Below are positions 11,701 to 26,700 of a DNA stretch of 64,000 bases, in pieces (the first letter of the stretch is position 1; every line of letters starts with the position of its first letter). The position numbers and the translations under genes were made by a program. The notes under the pieces were generated by a model. It was given only the letters and a program-made list of their open reading frames with translations. It did not search any database and was not told where the DNA came from. This DNA is from Patiria pectinifera (lineage: Eukaryota; Echinodermata; Asteroidea; Valvatida; Asterinidae): NCBI GenBank assembly GCA_029964075.1, contig CM057147.1, positions 10,189,513-10,253,512 on the forward strand, written 5' to 3'.

Positions 11701-14700
11701 AGCTGAGCTGAAACTTCATCAGGTTAGTTGTTCAGTATCCTTCATTAGATTGTGAACACTTTTGCTGCTTCAAACGAACAAAATGCACAAATTACAAATG
11801 ATGGACTATACCTTTAAATCCAATCAACATTCAGAAGCAGTACACCTACTGTCAATTGCCGCATTTAAGTGTTTTTTTTTCAAAATGTAAATGCCACATT
11901 GGCAGCATTTATGTGTGTATATTTTTCCTTTGTACCTCAGGCCAGGTAGAAATGTCAGAATCCACTGATATCCCTGATAGTTGTATCAAGTTACATGACT
12001 GATGGGCTGGTTTTGGTCAATTTGTCATCTCTGGAAAAGGAAAATTTAATTTTGTACATTGTCATGATTGTATGATCATTTTTCTTTTCTAGTTATATCC
12101 AGTTACACAAAGACACTAGAAATTCAGCCCACATTAAAGGGGCACTAGGTCCTGAAATCCCTGAAAATTTCATGTTGTGGATTTTTTACTAATCCTATTT
12201 CAAACATGTGGTTGAAAGGAAACCAACCTAATGTCTTACCGTTCTCGAGAAAAGACGAAAAACCCTGGTTGTTTACATCGGACACCACGGAGTACGAATA
12301 CGTTTTTCGTGTCGTTCTCTTACAGTGTACGATATATACACGTTGTGTGTCTCGGGAACAGCGGTGACCAATCGCCAATGCCAAAAATTGGGGTTTCTTC
12401 AACGTCCGCAAAAGGCGAACACCTTACGCGTACGAATGAAATCACAACTAGCATCCAAACGGCTCAAATTTATGGAGTCGCAAAAGTGGACCCCGAAATT
12501 CGTTCTCGCACGCATAATACAGGAAAAACATCAAAAACACCCAGTTTTTAAAGGATAGTTGTGTGGATGATTCTATCCTAGTTTTAAATGTTCTTTCCGG
12601 TTAACATAATCTTGTTCAAAGCGAGTTTTGTAGCCCAATTGGGCTGTTCCAGGACCTAGTGTCCCTTTAAGCAGCAAATTAGATAAGTCTAAACTCTTAA
12701 TTAAGACAATGAAGAAGTGACTTGTTGCTACTTGCCCTTTAAACACAGCTGTATTTTAAGGGCTTAATAACTGTTACCTACCGTAAAACAGAACTACATG
12801 TACAAGTACATGCATGTTCATGTTCATCCACGGATCCTAAAAAAAAAAAAAAAAGGGGGTTAGGTTTTTGGGTTGGGTTTTTGCAAGACATCTAAAACGG
12901 AAATATTCATAAAACTGTAAGCAAAACTACTCCTTATTTAAGATTTAATTGTTCCAAAATTGTTTAAAAATAAATACTTCAGTATATAACAGATTGTATT
13001 GTGCAGTTTTTGTCGTCATAGATGAAGTATTCACTCGGGAAATAAACGTCAAATTTCGAGGAGAACACCGTTTACCCAAATTTCGTTTTTAATTAGGCTG
13101 TTATTAAAAAGTTGTAGAGAGATAAGATGCCGAACCGATGAAACAAAAGCGACATCATTGTTCATCTTAAAGTTAAAGATATTGTGCTCGGTATTACATG
13201 TACCATGGTTATTATGTAGTTATCACTTATCAGAATTCAATAATAAAGACCAAAAACGTAGACTCATCAATATTCAAAAATATAATTCGCTGGCTTGACA
13301 GACTTCGAGGCCAGATCGGGCGCAGAGCCTTGCAAATCTGAAAGCCACCGCGCGCAGTGGTCTTTGTTGAAAAGTATTCATGGTACATGTATTTGCCACC
13401 AGTCCGGGCCGTTATCACGCGTCTAACCAGGAGTTGGGCCGAGTCGTTAATCCTTGTGTGTAGGATCCGTGGTTCATGCATGTACATACGTCTATCAACC
13501 ACTGCATTACACATTTGCAATCCTTTCAAATTTTTTCTCTCTTTGACGTTGAAGAATTGGTCGCAACAGAAGCAAATTTGAAAAAAAAGGCTGCGCCTGA
13601 AATACATGTGTACAATGTACATTAAAATATTTCTGCAGAAAATTCTGTTCTTGAAAACAAGATAAATGTTATTGTCAGATTACCCAGCCAGAGCTACTTA
13701 TCAAATGAAGGGCAAATCCTGCAAGAAATTGATGCAAAAATGAAGTGGTCTGAAATGTCATCTGGAAGGGCTTACTGTAAGCCTGACATCAGATATGTAT
13801 CTCAACAATCGACAAAGTTCTGTATCCCCTGAAAGGTTTTTTTTTTCTTTAGCATGTCGCAGTTGGCAAAACATTTCTGTTTGATCAGTTGTCATGGAAA
13901 CGCTGCAAAAACAGGGGTCTTGAGGCTCAAGTAACGTTTCAGCATTGTTTAGTGAAGTCATCCTTTATATTCAAGTTGAGCACTTCCAGATACTGAGTCA
14001 TGAATTTGGCATTGTTACATTCCCACAGAAATGTGGATATTTACAAATGGATGTTGTACAATGTGTAAGTACAGCTCACATCATTTTTACATTCCTGTGT
14101 TTTTTTTCATTGTAAATTTTCAAATAATTTCTTTAATCGATAATATTTATTAAAAAAATTCTTATAAAATGCACATGTACATGTACAAAAAAGAGGTTTT
14201 TTTCACACAAAACCATGTACATGTAATACAAGTACATGTATATGTATACATACATGTACTTGTATTGCATGTACGTGGTTTTGTGTGAAAACCTCTTTTT
14301 TGTGATTCATCAGTTTCATTGACTTGATGTGGATGTGACATTATTAGTTATCTTGCGAGCGCGAGTGGAACACGGAATAGTAGGCCTGTGTCCCACATGC
14401 CACGAGGCCGAAGGCCGAGTGGTATGTGGGACACAGACGCACTACATTTTCCGTGTTCCACGAGCGCGAGCGCGATAACGAATTTATCTTCAAGCAAACT
14501 TGACGCACAGTAAATTTGGAACACGCATGCAGCTGTGTAACCTACGCGCAACTTTTGAATTCACAGTGAATTGTGCAGCACTAATCGCGTCACGTAGGCT
14601 TAGAATAGCGCAATACGCGGAGTGCGGTATGGATCGTGGCCGTGCGGTATGGTTATATGTAGCACGGCTTGTTGCCATGGATCGACCAATCAGGATCGAG

Positions 14701-17700
14701 GAATCAAGTTTGCTTGAAGATAATGTGTGTTCTTGAACTTCAGTAATGTCATCTGTGCATGTACATGTACAAAATACAATGTAATTACAAAATGTATATC
14801 TGTAATTACAGTACTTGGAATCTCAAATTTCTAGAATAAATTGCTTCATTGATGTTGGTATAGAATATATACAATATCATCAGTGGTTTTAATATTAGAT
14901 GAAAAAACGCATTTCTGTGCCTGAGGAAATGCAATTTGCCTCATATATGTATAATTTCAAAGATTTTAGGATTTACTGAATGTCAAATGATGTCAGTCAT
15001 GCGAATATGAGGCAACAATATATGAAATTCATCCAAAAAATGAAAAGATGTTATAGGATCTGGTGTATATACCGGTACGTACTTTAAAAATTAATCAGTC
15101 CAACCAAGTCTTAAGCTACCTGTGAGCTAGCAAAATTGAGATAATATTTCTTCGTTAAATAAAAAATTGGATCTAGGCACATTATTGTTTCACCAGCATG
15201 TGATTTTTTTTTGCATTGAGCTTCCAAAAAAATACATGTGTTATAGGACAACATCTAGCCCTGAAGTGGAATAGGTTTTTTACTGGAAATTGAGCTCTGA
15301 CATGTCTGAAGGGGAGCTATTGCAGTGAATACTTTTCAAGATGCCAGCATTTTGTATTGTTTCCAGTCTCATGATTTGATACATTGTACATTTATATGCT
15401 CTGTGTTCAGGTGATCTGCTTTGGGAGAAATCAGTGAACGGTTTTGTGGCTGAACTTTTCAATCATTGGAAAGAGAAGAATACTGTGAACGAGGTCACCA
15501 TTTTTCTCTTCTCTCGCATCTATTATTACGCTGATACACTTGGTAAGTTTTGTCCATGTACCTCATGCACAGCTTTACATCATTAACCTTAACCTTCCCA
15601 AATCCTCCAAAATCCTCTTTGCAAAATGGAGGATTTGGCAGGATTGAGGCTACAGTGTGTATAGCAAAAATGTGTTGCTGATTTTGGAGGATGCACTGTG
15701 TCAAGGTCTTGGGCCGGACCTTGTGTTGTTTATGCGCAGCCGTGCACAAATATAGGCCTACATGTAGGTTATACTTGAAATACTCCGCACTGCTCCAGGA
15801 TGTCACTGGCTCTGCCTCATATGGACAGTGATTGCTGGAGGATTTTGTAGGATAGAGGCAGTGGTCACCCCTCCAAGACTACATTTAAGAAATAACGGAT
15901 GATTTTGGAGGATTAAGGCTGTATGCTATTTTTACATGGAGGCAGTTGGAGGAATTTGAAGGAAAAAAATGCCTCTAATTAGTGTTAAAAAATTGTAAAC
16001 AAAATTGTGTCAATTTCAAAACAGACTCATGGCCCTCCGTATGTACAAACTGTTGACATACAGGGTGATTAAAAAATAAAGGAAACCCAAATGGCGCCCC
16101 CAGGCTATTTGTAAAGAAGTTCTGCATGGACATGATGGACGCGCTTTTGAGATCTAGGATGTGGAGCCCAATTAATAAGCTTTCTTAGTACAAGAATCAT
16201 TCAAATCACTCATGTACTTTTTGAGTTATAGAGTTTTGGACACAAACACAGCTATAAAATGTTGTCCACAGATCACATTTAAAGAGGTTGTGGAATGCTC
16301 GAAGACATTTCTGTCATTTTTCGGGTATATGTAGCCTAGGGTGTGATGAAATAAAAACGACTTGTTTCTTTCATGAAATGGATACAAAAGGTACTTTTGA
16401 GAGCTGTTTTTCAGGTCCTGTTTCGACCCGAACATGCAATTTGTGTAAAAGTCATCGTTGGGGGCAGCAAACAAAACATAGTAAATCGTGACGTAATAAA
16501 CAGGACTCCCGATGCAGCGTAGTATAAACGAGTCCTGTTTATTACGTCATGATTTTTCTCATTTTACGAAGAACCTGACGACTGTTGATTTTAATTATGC
16601 GCTCGCCGACCAACAAATTACTCGATGAATTTCAGTTTTATAAACATATACATACACGCACATTACAAAAGAATAGGACTTTGTCATTTTGATATAGTTG
16701 GGTCTACTCTACAATAAAAAAATATAAAAAACAAAATGACTTTCAGCATTCCACAACCTCTTTAAGTAAAATCGTTAGGCATGTTAGGGGTAACAGTGTA
16801 TTTGAAAAAAGAGTAGTGTTTTATAGTGTTTTTATCAGACTTATGTGATATTTATACTGCCACCTTAGCTTGACCAGTTCACGCCGGGAATTCGATTTTG
16901 AAAAAGGCGGCCAACTTTAGCAGCCAACTTTTGATATACAGGCAGTGCCACAAATACTGTACATGTATGTATTTTTACGATATTTCTTATTGCAACCTCA
17001 TATTTTTCAACACTCCGGGGTGTGCCAACGGAGCATAAATTGTACCACAACAGGCCGTGCACAGCGGACAAGTTCAAGTTCAACACACGGTCTGCCTCCA
17101 CAGACTTCTTGGACTTTGTGTGTGTGTACAGAACAAATGGGGGATTAGCATGTTTAGATGTCACCCGGAGACGAGTCGAGGATCGCTTGATGTTTTTACC
17201 CGTCAGCCGTGCCTGTGTATAGAAACAGCCATATCGTGTTAACATGTCATCTGACGTGAACTGGTGAAAACATCTTTATTTTGATTTCCTGAAATTGCAA
17301 CTTGCATAATCGGATTACCACTGGCATGTCTTATGCATGATTCTTCTTTTTGATTGAACTTTTAGACTGTAAATTTGATTTCCACATCCCCTGTAGACTA
17401 ATGTACGTTTGTCCGCGGTATATTTGATGTGTATACACTGTGGGAATATATCAAAACAACAAAACAAAAAACTGCTACTTGACTTGAAGTAATTACGATC
17501 ATGTTGAACATGGTTTACAAGAGTGCTCCGAATCTCATGTTTCCTCAGAACTTGGTTTACTGGCATTTACATGTACATGTACTTGTACCTCAATTGTACA
17601 TGTGTTTGTACTGATTGAAAATTACATTTTCTTTTTTACTACTTGAGGCATTATTAGGTTCAGATTTCTTACATTATTGTTTGATGGGATTACTGAATGC

Positions 17701-20700
17701 TTTAAGCCAACCAGGAAGGAAGGGATAATGGATTACTTTTCACGTGCAAAATGCTGAGAACGCAATTCTAGTTGAGAGTTTCTGTGTCATGAAAACATTG
17801 TTGGATTAAGTGCAGTTCCTTGTTTGTCATCTCTGGTCATGTAACATAATCCGGAGGTAAGAAATACCATTAGAGACATGTTGCCTCTCTTGTAATAACA
17901 GATGGATGACAGTAAAACCAGCTTGAAGCAGATTCTGCCAAACTGTATGTGATAACTTGGCTCATTGCCAATACAATGAGATAGGAAGAAGTTCTTCGAT
18001 GTATGTACATGTACCGGTACATGTAACAAACCCAGTCAGTACTAGAATTGATACTAGGGCTGTACATCGGAACTAGGTACCCAAGTACCCGACCGTTAGT
18101 GTCAGGAACCGGTTCCAGATTATGGAATCGGATACCCGCAACCAACTTTACAAATTACGAAGTGACTTCTCAGACAATAAAAAAGAAAGGTTTCGAATGT
18201 CATTTGTGGAGGATTTTAAAAATGAAAACCAGGCTACATGGGAAAACAAAACATATTTCACATTTATCTGTGTACAGTTTCAAGATCTCCAAATATTTAT
18301 AGAATCTTCATTATCTTAAAGAGGTTGTGGAATGCTCGAAGACATTTCCGTTATTTTTCGGGTATATGTAAACTAAGGTGTGATGAAGTAACAACGACTA
18401 TTGTGTCTGTCATGAAATGAGTACAAAAGGTACTTTTGAGAGCTGTTTTTCAGGTCTGTTTCGACCCGAACATGCAATATGTGTAAAAGTCGTCGTTGGG
18501 GGCATCAAACAAAACATAGTAAATCGTGACAAAATAAACAGGACTCCCGATACAGCGTAGTATAAACGAGTCCTGTTTATTACGTCACAATTTTTCTCAT
18601 TTTACAAAGAACCTGACGACTGTTGATTTCAATTATGCGCTCGCTGACCAACAAATTACTCGATGAATTTCATTTTTTTAAACATATAAACGCACATTAC
18701 AAAAGAATGGGACTTTGTCATTATGATATATATGGGTCTACTCTACAATAAAAAAATATTAAAAACAAAACGACTTTCAGCATTCCACAACCTCTGTAAC
18801 TACCGGTATGTCTTGCACTGTGTTCCATGTGGGATGGAAATTGAGAGATTTGCTTCCATTTTCAGACCAGTTCCCAGAAGACCTGAGAGCATGTCTGCAT
18901 GTTGACTACAAAGGGAGAATCTATGAGGACTTCTACAGGTAAGAAGAAATTACATTTAGCAAGCCAAGGGAAAAAGAGCTCCAAGCTTTACCTAGTTTAG
19001 CATTGTTGCTGTCTGTTCCGTGGGGAAATAAGTGGACAAATCCCCGGTGTGCGGAAGATCTCAATTTTTTTTGTAATTTTCTTTTAGAGAGAAAGTCTTG
19101 CCTCTGGAGAAACTCTTGTTATCTTCTTGTACTGTCTGAAGTGCCTACAGAAAGGTTCATCATGTACATGTAGGAAAGATCCTCCACGGAATTAAGACAC
19201 TTACCGGTATCAAGTTGTCATAATTCCCTTATGAATTGTACATGTCTGAAGAGCTCTGAAGAATTTGCCATTGGTTCACTGAGCAGAATTGAATTTGGGT
19301 GGATTCGGGAAGTTGTAGGAGAATGCCCAGGGAGTTAGGGTAAAAAAAGAAAGACAGCTGAAAAGTTATGCTTCAAAATGTAGACCATAAAAGAGTAAAC
19401 TTTCCTCAACAGTTTTAGCCAAATGCTGACAGGGTGCTCAAAGGCAAATTATGAAAACGAGGCCAAATTTAAAAACAATATTTGTTATTGCAGTTCTGTT
19501 TCCATTTTTCTGTCCCAACTTTTGGATCACTGCCAGACACTGACTTATTAGGTAGACTTGATCAGATTTTATCCCGTCACTTCAGATTCTAATGCCCCTT
19601 CAGGCATGATAACGAATGAGTTAGATTTGACGAGCTGCATTTTAACTTAAGGCATAAATGTCACAATTTACATCATAATGTCATGGAGACACATGTACAG
19701 CATAGCTCATCCTCAACGCCCACTCAGCTCATACAATTTACTTTTATCGTTTTACCTTTCCAAACAGCCTAAATATCATCAAGCCATTTCATTTTAAGTA
19801 GAAAGCTTTAACATCAAGACTTTTCAGGAACATTTTAGCCAAAATTTGTTTTGAGTGGTTCAAAATGTGTTATGAAAGGGCAGTGATAAGTTTTCAAACA
19901 ATTGAAATTTCCCAAGGGCCATGTACAGTTACTGTAGTTTCTGTGAGGTTTTCCAAGTTGAAAAGCAGTTTGACTAGTGTCCCAATGCCAACATATTTTT
20001 TTTCGTTGAAAATTTGAAAATATGAAGTGGAAAGAAAACCTTCTTGTTTTTAAAGGTAAATCAATACCTCATGCAATATAAACAAAACTAAAGTTAACAA
20101 TTTCATTGTCCAATTATGTTTCATACTTTGGCTCTTGAGGAATATTTTGATTTCACTGATTTATCTCTAATAAAATGACCATGGTTAAAATTAAAAAATC
20201 TTAATTTTTGTTTTCTAAAGTATTCTTTATCTTCATGGAATTCCAGAGTGATTGTGCAAAATGAGCGGCTTGATGATTGGACTCCATTGCTTGTCACGCT
20301 GAAATCACACTGCATCCAGTATGGCCAACAACTCCAGAGTCGCTACATACAAGGTGATGCATAGTGATTAGTTTGAACAATAGTTGCCACAATATGGTCT
20401 CCGTGCGTGGACGAAAGAGGGCGCCCTTTTACCTAGCAACGATGTCCCATGGGCGGGACATTTCACTGGTTGACGTGCACCGTTCCTTGTGTGTGACACA
20501 CGTACACCAGGGGATTTGTACTATGTACACGCAGTGGCCGCGTTTCTCAGCAAATGAATTGCAGTCAGGCAAGATTGCATCGGTCGGTCACCCCCTCACT
20601 TTGCCGGTGAAGGGGGGACTTGTGAACGGAGCGGATTATGGCCATAACTGTGGTTTCCCAAGAGTGTAAAGTGATCACGTGGCCAGGATTTTTATGCATA

Positions 20701-23700
20701 CAATGTATGTGATATGTGCATCTATGTCCTCATTTAAAATGGGAAAACAACCATGCATTGTCTTTGGGTCCATATTCTCTGCCATCCATCCACACTGGCA
20801 ATGACTGGCAGCACTCATACAAACATTAGCAATGCGTAGGTACACTCATACTGGAATTTGTGTACTAAAATTTTAGAGTTACAAAGTCTAGTTTCAAAAT
20901 GCCCCCATTTTAACCAAAATTAACTTTCTGGGCTGAAATTCGGACTTAACATCCCTTACATAAAATACTTCAATTTGCAATTGATCAACATACCTTGAAG
21001 ATTCCTAGATTTTGAGGAAAATCTAGATCTATAACCTTGTGGAGACGTATTCACCTATAGAAATTTCCCTGTGGAGACGTATACAATCTTTTGTTCCCTA
21101 TTATGCACATGTCTCCACAGGGTACCATGTACCGGATCAAAGGTATGCGTGTATGTATGCATGCATGTATGTATGCTTACCATGTATGCATGGTATTTGA
21201 CTTTGGCCTTGTTCAAACTCCAAGTACTTGCACACTCCATTAGTAAAATTGACCTACAATCCTGGTCAAATCTCGCTGGGCCCCCAAGCCCCCGGCCCCC
21301 GCTCAATGTTGTCTCTCATTGCGCGGTGTGGGCTACATCCCCTGAAGAGAACAACATTGACCGGGGGAGCGAGGGAGTTGGTGACCGTTGAAAGGCTAAG
21401 ATTATTTCCAAGTGTCCCAACCATTTTGGCCGGGATTGTAGCTTCTGCACCATTACAGAGGCTTTTAAATGGAACAATACAAAATTTAACAAAATTTGAA
21501 CTGGCTGATAGCATGCAGTATTCCCTGAGAGCCATGCCCACGTAAGGCAATTTACAGACAACTCTCCGAGTAAGAAAATGTCAGGTACATCTAACTTTTG
21601 ATTCTTTGGAATTTTTTTGAAAAATTTCTGTCAAGTATTGGGAAAATGTTGTTTGTTCCCTCTGAGGATTCGTTTAGCTTGCACTGTATATAGTTGCCTC
21701 AGAATGCCTTTTCACAGAACCTACATGTAGTTTGATTCAAACATGGGATGACGAGGCATGTCATTCACACTTAGACCAGTTTGTACATGGGTCAGCCATA
21801 GATTTTTGATTTTCCACATGTATGGGTAGAGCGTCTCAACCCTTGTCCCAAGCAGGGCTGAATTTGTCCAGTGTAGAGCGCTGGACCTGTGCTAGTGTGG
21901 AATCATTCCAGAAATCTCCGGGTTCGACTCAGATGCGACATAGATTTTGGATAGTGCAAAAGACCTTACATGTTGCCTGTTCAATGTGTGACTTGGCTGT
22001 AAAAGGTTAGGAACCTGGGGCCGATTTCACAAAACTCGTCTTATCTTATGACTCATCTTAGGACATAAGACGAGTCTCCTCTCTAAGATCGATCCTAGCT
22101 GAGATGCATCCTAGGACTGATATCGCTAAACGAATCTTAAGGAAGACATAATGGAAGTACAGTTTGCTATTTATTGGACGAGAACCAAATTGCCAATTTG
22201 ATGGCTGTTTGATGTTTGTTTTTACCGCTCAAGGAAACTGTCGTTGATAAGAAATGCGCAAAACCAATTTTCCCGCGCGTTTATGGAACATAAAGTTTCG
22301 GCTGAAAAATAATTATTGTCTGCTTATACAAGTATAGCATTACACAGTCACAGTATATTGTTGATGTACCCTAACGTGGCGCGGCCCCTAACTCGGCGCA
22401 CTTTGATTTTTCGCCTGTAGCGCCTAGCTAGAGCAAAAGTTTTAACTGAAATTTCACAGAAAGTGAAATTTCATCAAGTTCTAAACAGTCTTGTTCATAA
22501 ATCGCGAGTTTATTTACCCGTAACAAAGTTAGAAGGAAAAGTTATTTTGGCGTGATTTTCCGATTTTATTTTCAAGTGCAAAGTGATCCCTTTGAAAATG
22601 CCTGAAAAATAAGAAAATAATTTTCTGACAAACATCTGGCTGGGTATAAAGTAGAGATAATAATTATTTATCAGAATTTATCAAGTTTACAGGAATTCTT
22701 AAGTGTTAATTTGGAATTTTCCAAGATTTATTCAAGTGCGCCACGTTAGGGAACACTCCGCCAATTTGTTCCGGACGCCACCGTTTTTGAATTTCGGAGT
22801 AAATTTTATGAAACTGAAATTGTTCACAGAGGTTAAATAGCAAGCATTAATAAGGTAAAAGTACTAGTATTTCACTGCTTGAATTTGAGGTTTATCAACA
22901 AAGAGGTTTGGCAACACTACACGAGGAAAGTCGGGTAAGCCTCGAAGTGCGCCACGTTAGGGAACACGACTATACCATTAAATTAATACCCTTAATTATG
23001 ACTGGCCAAGTCTTTCCCGGTTTCATCCCTCTACCGGCATTTCAAGAACCCGGAATGTTATTATGTAGGTGTGGGCCTATAATTAAATTGTATAAGTTAG
23101 AAATAAATTATTATTAAAACTACCTGTGTGTCAGAAATCTTTTCATAACTGTTTCTACAGTGGTTTTGCTCCTCTTGCGTTAAAATTAGCTTCGAAACTG
23201 TGGCAAAAATTTACGCCTAGGCCGAAACTTGCCTTTAATGAAGGACAATGCACTGATTTTGAGTCGATATACAAATCCATGCTTGTAATCATGAGATCAG
23301 ACGACCTCAGACCGATCGTAAATTATTTTAAATTTTGGATAAGAATTAAGTAAAAAAATATCTCATTAGTAAGGGCTGCCCAGGGAGGGGCAAAAGTAAA
23401 CAAAAAAACCTGTTACCAAACATGTATGTAAAGTTAAAAAAAACTGTCCTCAAAAGATGTGCTCTCCCAACGACATTGTTAGGACGAGTTCAGTACTCTT
23501 TCCAAAGCTAAAATCGGTCCCTGTACAGTGAATTTAACACTCAGTGTACCTCATAGATTTCAAGCACATTCACATAAGTTCAATAGGAGCTATTGTAATA
23601 GTATTACCTTTCTAAGATAACTCTTTCATGTTTTGCAAAACGTGCTGTATTACTTTGAACCTCTTGGGGAAATAAAAAGCATTCATGGAGAAATACCTGA

Positions 23701-26700
23701 AGAACATCCCAAAGAAATTTGATAATGAGAATGTGTCATCAAATACCTTGAATATGAGGGTCTGTTCTTAGGTTTAAAAACAGCATGTCTAATGCACATT
23801 GTATATTTTGTGGAGTATTTTTCAAAAAGTTCCGTGGTTTGGAAAATGAAGTGGAAAGATTTATGCAAGCAGAGGTTGACAAACTTTTGGAGTTACTTTT
23901 TGTGTGAAAAGAGTTCTTATGTGTTAAGTTATTGTCAAGGAAAAAGTCAGTAAAAAAGTAACATCCAAATAGCCACAGTAGTAGAGTTGTAATGACTCGA
24001 GTCAATGACTTGACTCGAGTCCGACTCGAGTCACAATTTTTTGGTGACTCGACTCGACTCGAGTCCCTAAGGGCAAATGACTCGACTCGAGTCCCTCATC
24101 AGAATGACTCGACCCGACTCGAGGAAGGCTAATGAGACTCGAGTCCCAAAAATAAAAGCAAAACTTTGCAAAATATATTTGCAATGACTTACGCCGGTGC
24201 CGGTTTTTGTTCACGTCACGTTAGAATGTTTGCGAATAATGTATACATATACATACGTTGTTTGATCAGTGTCCCCATTAGTTGAATGACGATCAGCTGG
24301 CACCCCCTTTTCACTTTCATTTAAAGAGGCAAATGTGGTGTCGCCACATGTAGTAGCCCGAATGTAAAATTTAAAAAGCCAAAAAAATGACTTTCTCTCT
24401 TGTGTTTATTTATTGTATAGTGCTCAAATATTTGTGACTCGAATTGACTCGAGCTAAATACTCGACTCGACTCGACTACACACTGTGACTCGACTCGACT
24501 CAACTCGACTGTCTTAACCTAATGACTCGACTCAACTCGAGTCACTTCTTTAAAATGACTCAACTCGACTCGAGTCACAAAAATCAGTGACTCGTTACAA
24601 CTCTGCACAGTAGAGCTAGGTCCTGGCCTATTGAATTCAATGTTTGTGTCGCCTTAACAAAGTTTTGGGGAACACTAACGAGTCCTAAATTCTGTATCCC
24701 TGTATGACCGTATCCCCGTATGTATGTTAAAGTTTAGGTTAAATATTTGGGAAAAAAATGAATAACTTCTACATGCTTTCATGGATTTTGATGACACTTG
24801 GATGCAGTACCCTTGGGTGGGAAGGCACAATTCGTCATAGGATTACTGAGGTCAAAGGTCATGTAGGGGTCAATAGAGGTCATTCAAATATGTTTCAAAT
24901 GTTTCTTTGTCTACAGAATTTGATGGATTTTAATGTAGCTTGGATGAGTGATCCTTGGGTGGGAGTTCATGACAAGTCTTCCGAAATTGGAGGTCATAGG
25001 TCATATAGGGGTCATTCGAGGTCATTGTTTAAAAATGCACAATATTTGACTTCTTCGACAAATAAATGGGTGTTCACTAATGTTGATGAGAATGAAGGTT
25101 TAGGGCTGCTGATGTTGTTTTGACGATGTCATGTCAAAGGTCATCCAGGGGTCAATTGAGGTCATAACTCGTGATGGAAAAGATGTGACAATGCTATTGT
25201 TTCATAGAAACAAATAGATTTCAGGAGCCAATCATTTCCTCAACAGAAAATGAGCAGCTTGTACAAGAATAAGAACACCAAACATATAGGGATTGACCAC
25301 GAAAAAAGGCAACACATGTGAACCGTGGATCACCTTGTTTTTTTTCCTAACGCAAAATAAAGACAATGAACATCTTTTAATATATTTCAATTAGCCCAAA
25401 CTAATTCAAATGTTTGGAGTCGCAGAGGTGAAAACGACTTATAATGGTGGGTAGATACCGGTATTTGTAGAAACATAATACAAAGGAAGTTTAATCCACT
25501 TCCCTTTAAGCTTGAATGCAAATACTCCAGGCGTCGGCCGTGTTTGTAATAGTTACATCATTATATTTTGGCAGGTTGCCCACAAGAAGGGCGCCAGCGT
25601 CCTAGTGGCTACATCTCCAATGCTGCCGAGGGCAATTTTCTAGAAGCTCTTAATCTAACGCTGAACGGTGAGTGCATGATTGAACAAAATGCTGCTCTTC
25701 AGTGAAGAACTAATGATAGGCTGTTAAAAAAAAGGGGGAAAAAAGATAATCTATCTTGCAAATCTTGCACTTACCAAACTCAAAACTGATACTGAGTTAT
25801 TAATGAAGCATGTACATTTAACGAGGAGTAAAGAAGAAATTGTGTGTGCCTTAATTGGAATTAATTGAGAATCCTAACATTTGCCTGTTGCTTGATTTAA
25901 AAGAGCTTTTAAGAAACCCCGGCTATATTTCAGTAATTGCCTGAAGCCATTCTGTGAGCTATAAATATGACTCGGGCTTTTAAGGTTCATTAGTTGAATG
26001 CCTGTTGCTTATCATTAGACACTTCAAGGCAATTTGTTAAGGAATGGCTTGTGCTTCAGGGGACAGTTTTATGGAACTGCTAAACACAAACATCTGCTTT
26101 GGAAGGAAGATGCATGTATTTGCTTGGTGAAAAAACTCCATGCCATGTTTACAGGGTGAGTAAAAAAAAGAAGAAGAAACCCAAATGGAAGGACCAATTT
26201 TTGAATGAAGTTTTGCCTGTAGCACAAAATCCAGGATATGAAAGCCCAATCAATAAGCTTTCTTTTAGTCTAAGAACCATTCAAATCACTCATGTACTTT
26301 ACAAGTTACGGAATTTTGAACACAACCCCCGTTTTAAAGCTCTGTCCACGGATCACAAAAAAAGGTAAGTGTTCTTTCAGCAAAACGAAAACAATTATCA
26401 TAGGGATGCATGCGTTTGTCTTGTTTTGCTGAAAGAGCACTTACCTTTTTTGTGATCCTTGGACAGAACTTTAAAACAGTGTTTATGTTCAAAATTGTGT
26501 TTTTTTTTACTCACCCTGTACAATTGGGACTGGTTCTCAGTTGATTTTTGCTGAGCTCAAAGTTGATTTTTGCTGAGCTCAAAGTTGATTTTTGCTGAGC
26601 TCAAAAATTAGCTGAGCAAGATGTATCTGCTTAGCAGGTCTATGTCATTTGGCCCTGGTCCCAGCTTCATAATAATACTAATAACTAATTCTTGTTTAGC

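Noticed and set aside
12145-12558. Open frames of 77-106 residues.
   Set aside because: Entirely within TTAA MITE family 2. The second copy at 52888-53418 has a similar frame only because the DNA is repeated.
21228-21550. Open frames of ~105 and ~94 residues on opposite strands.
   Set aside because: Overlapping on both strands, no splice or family support, around a short inverted repeat.
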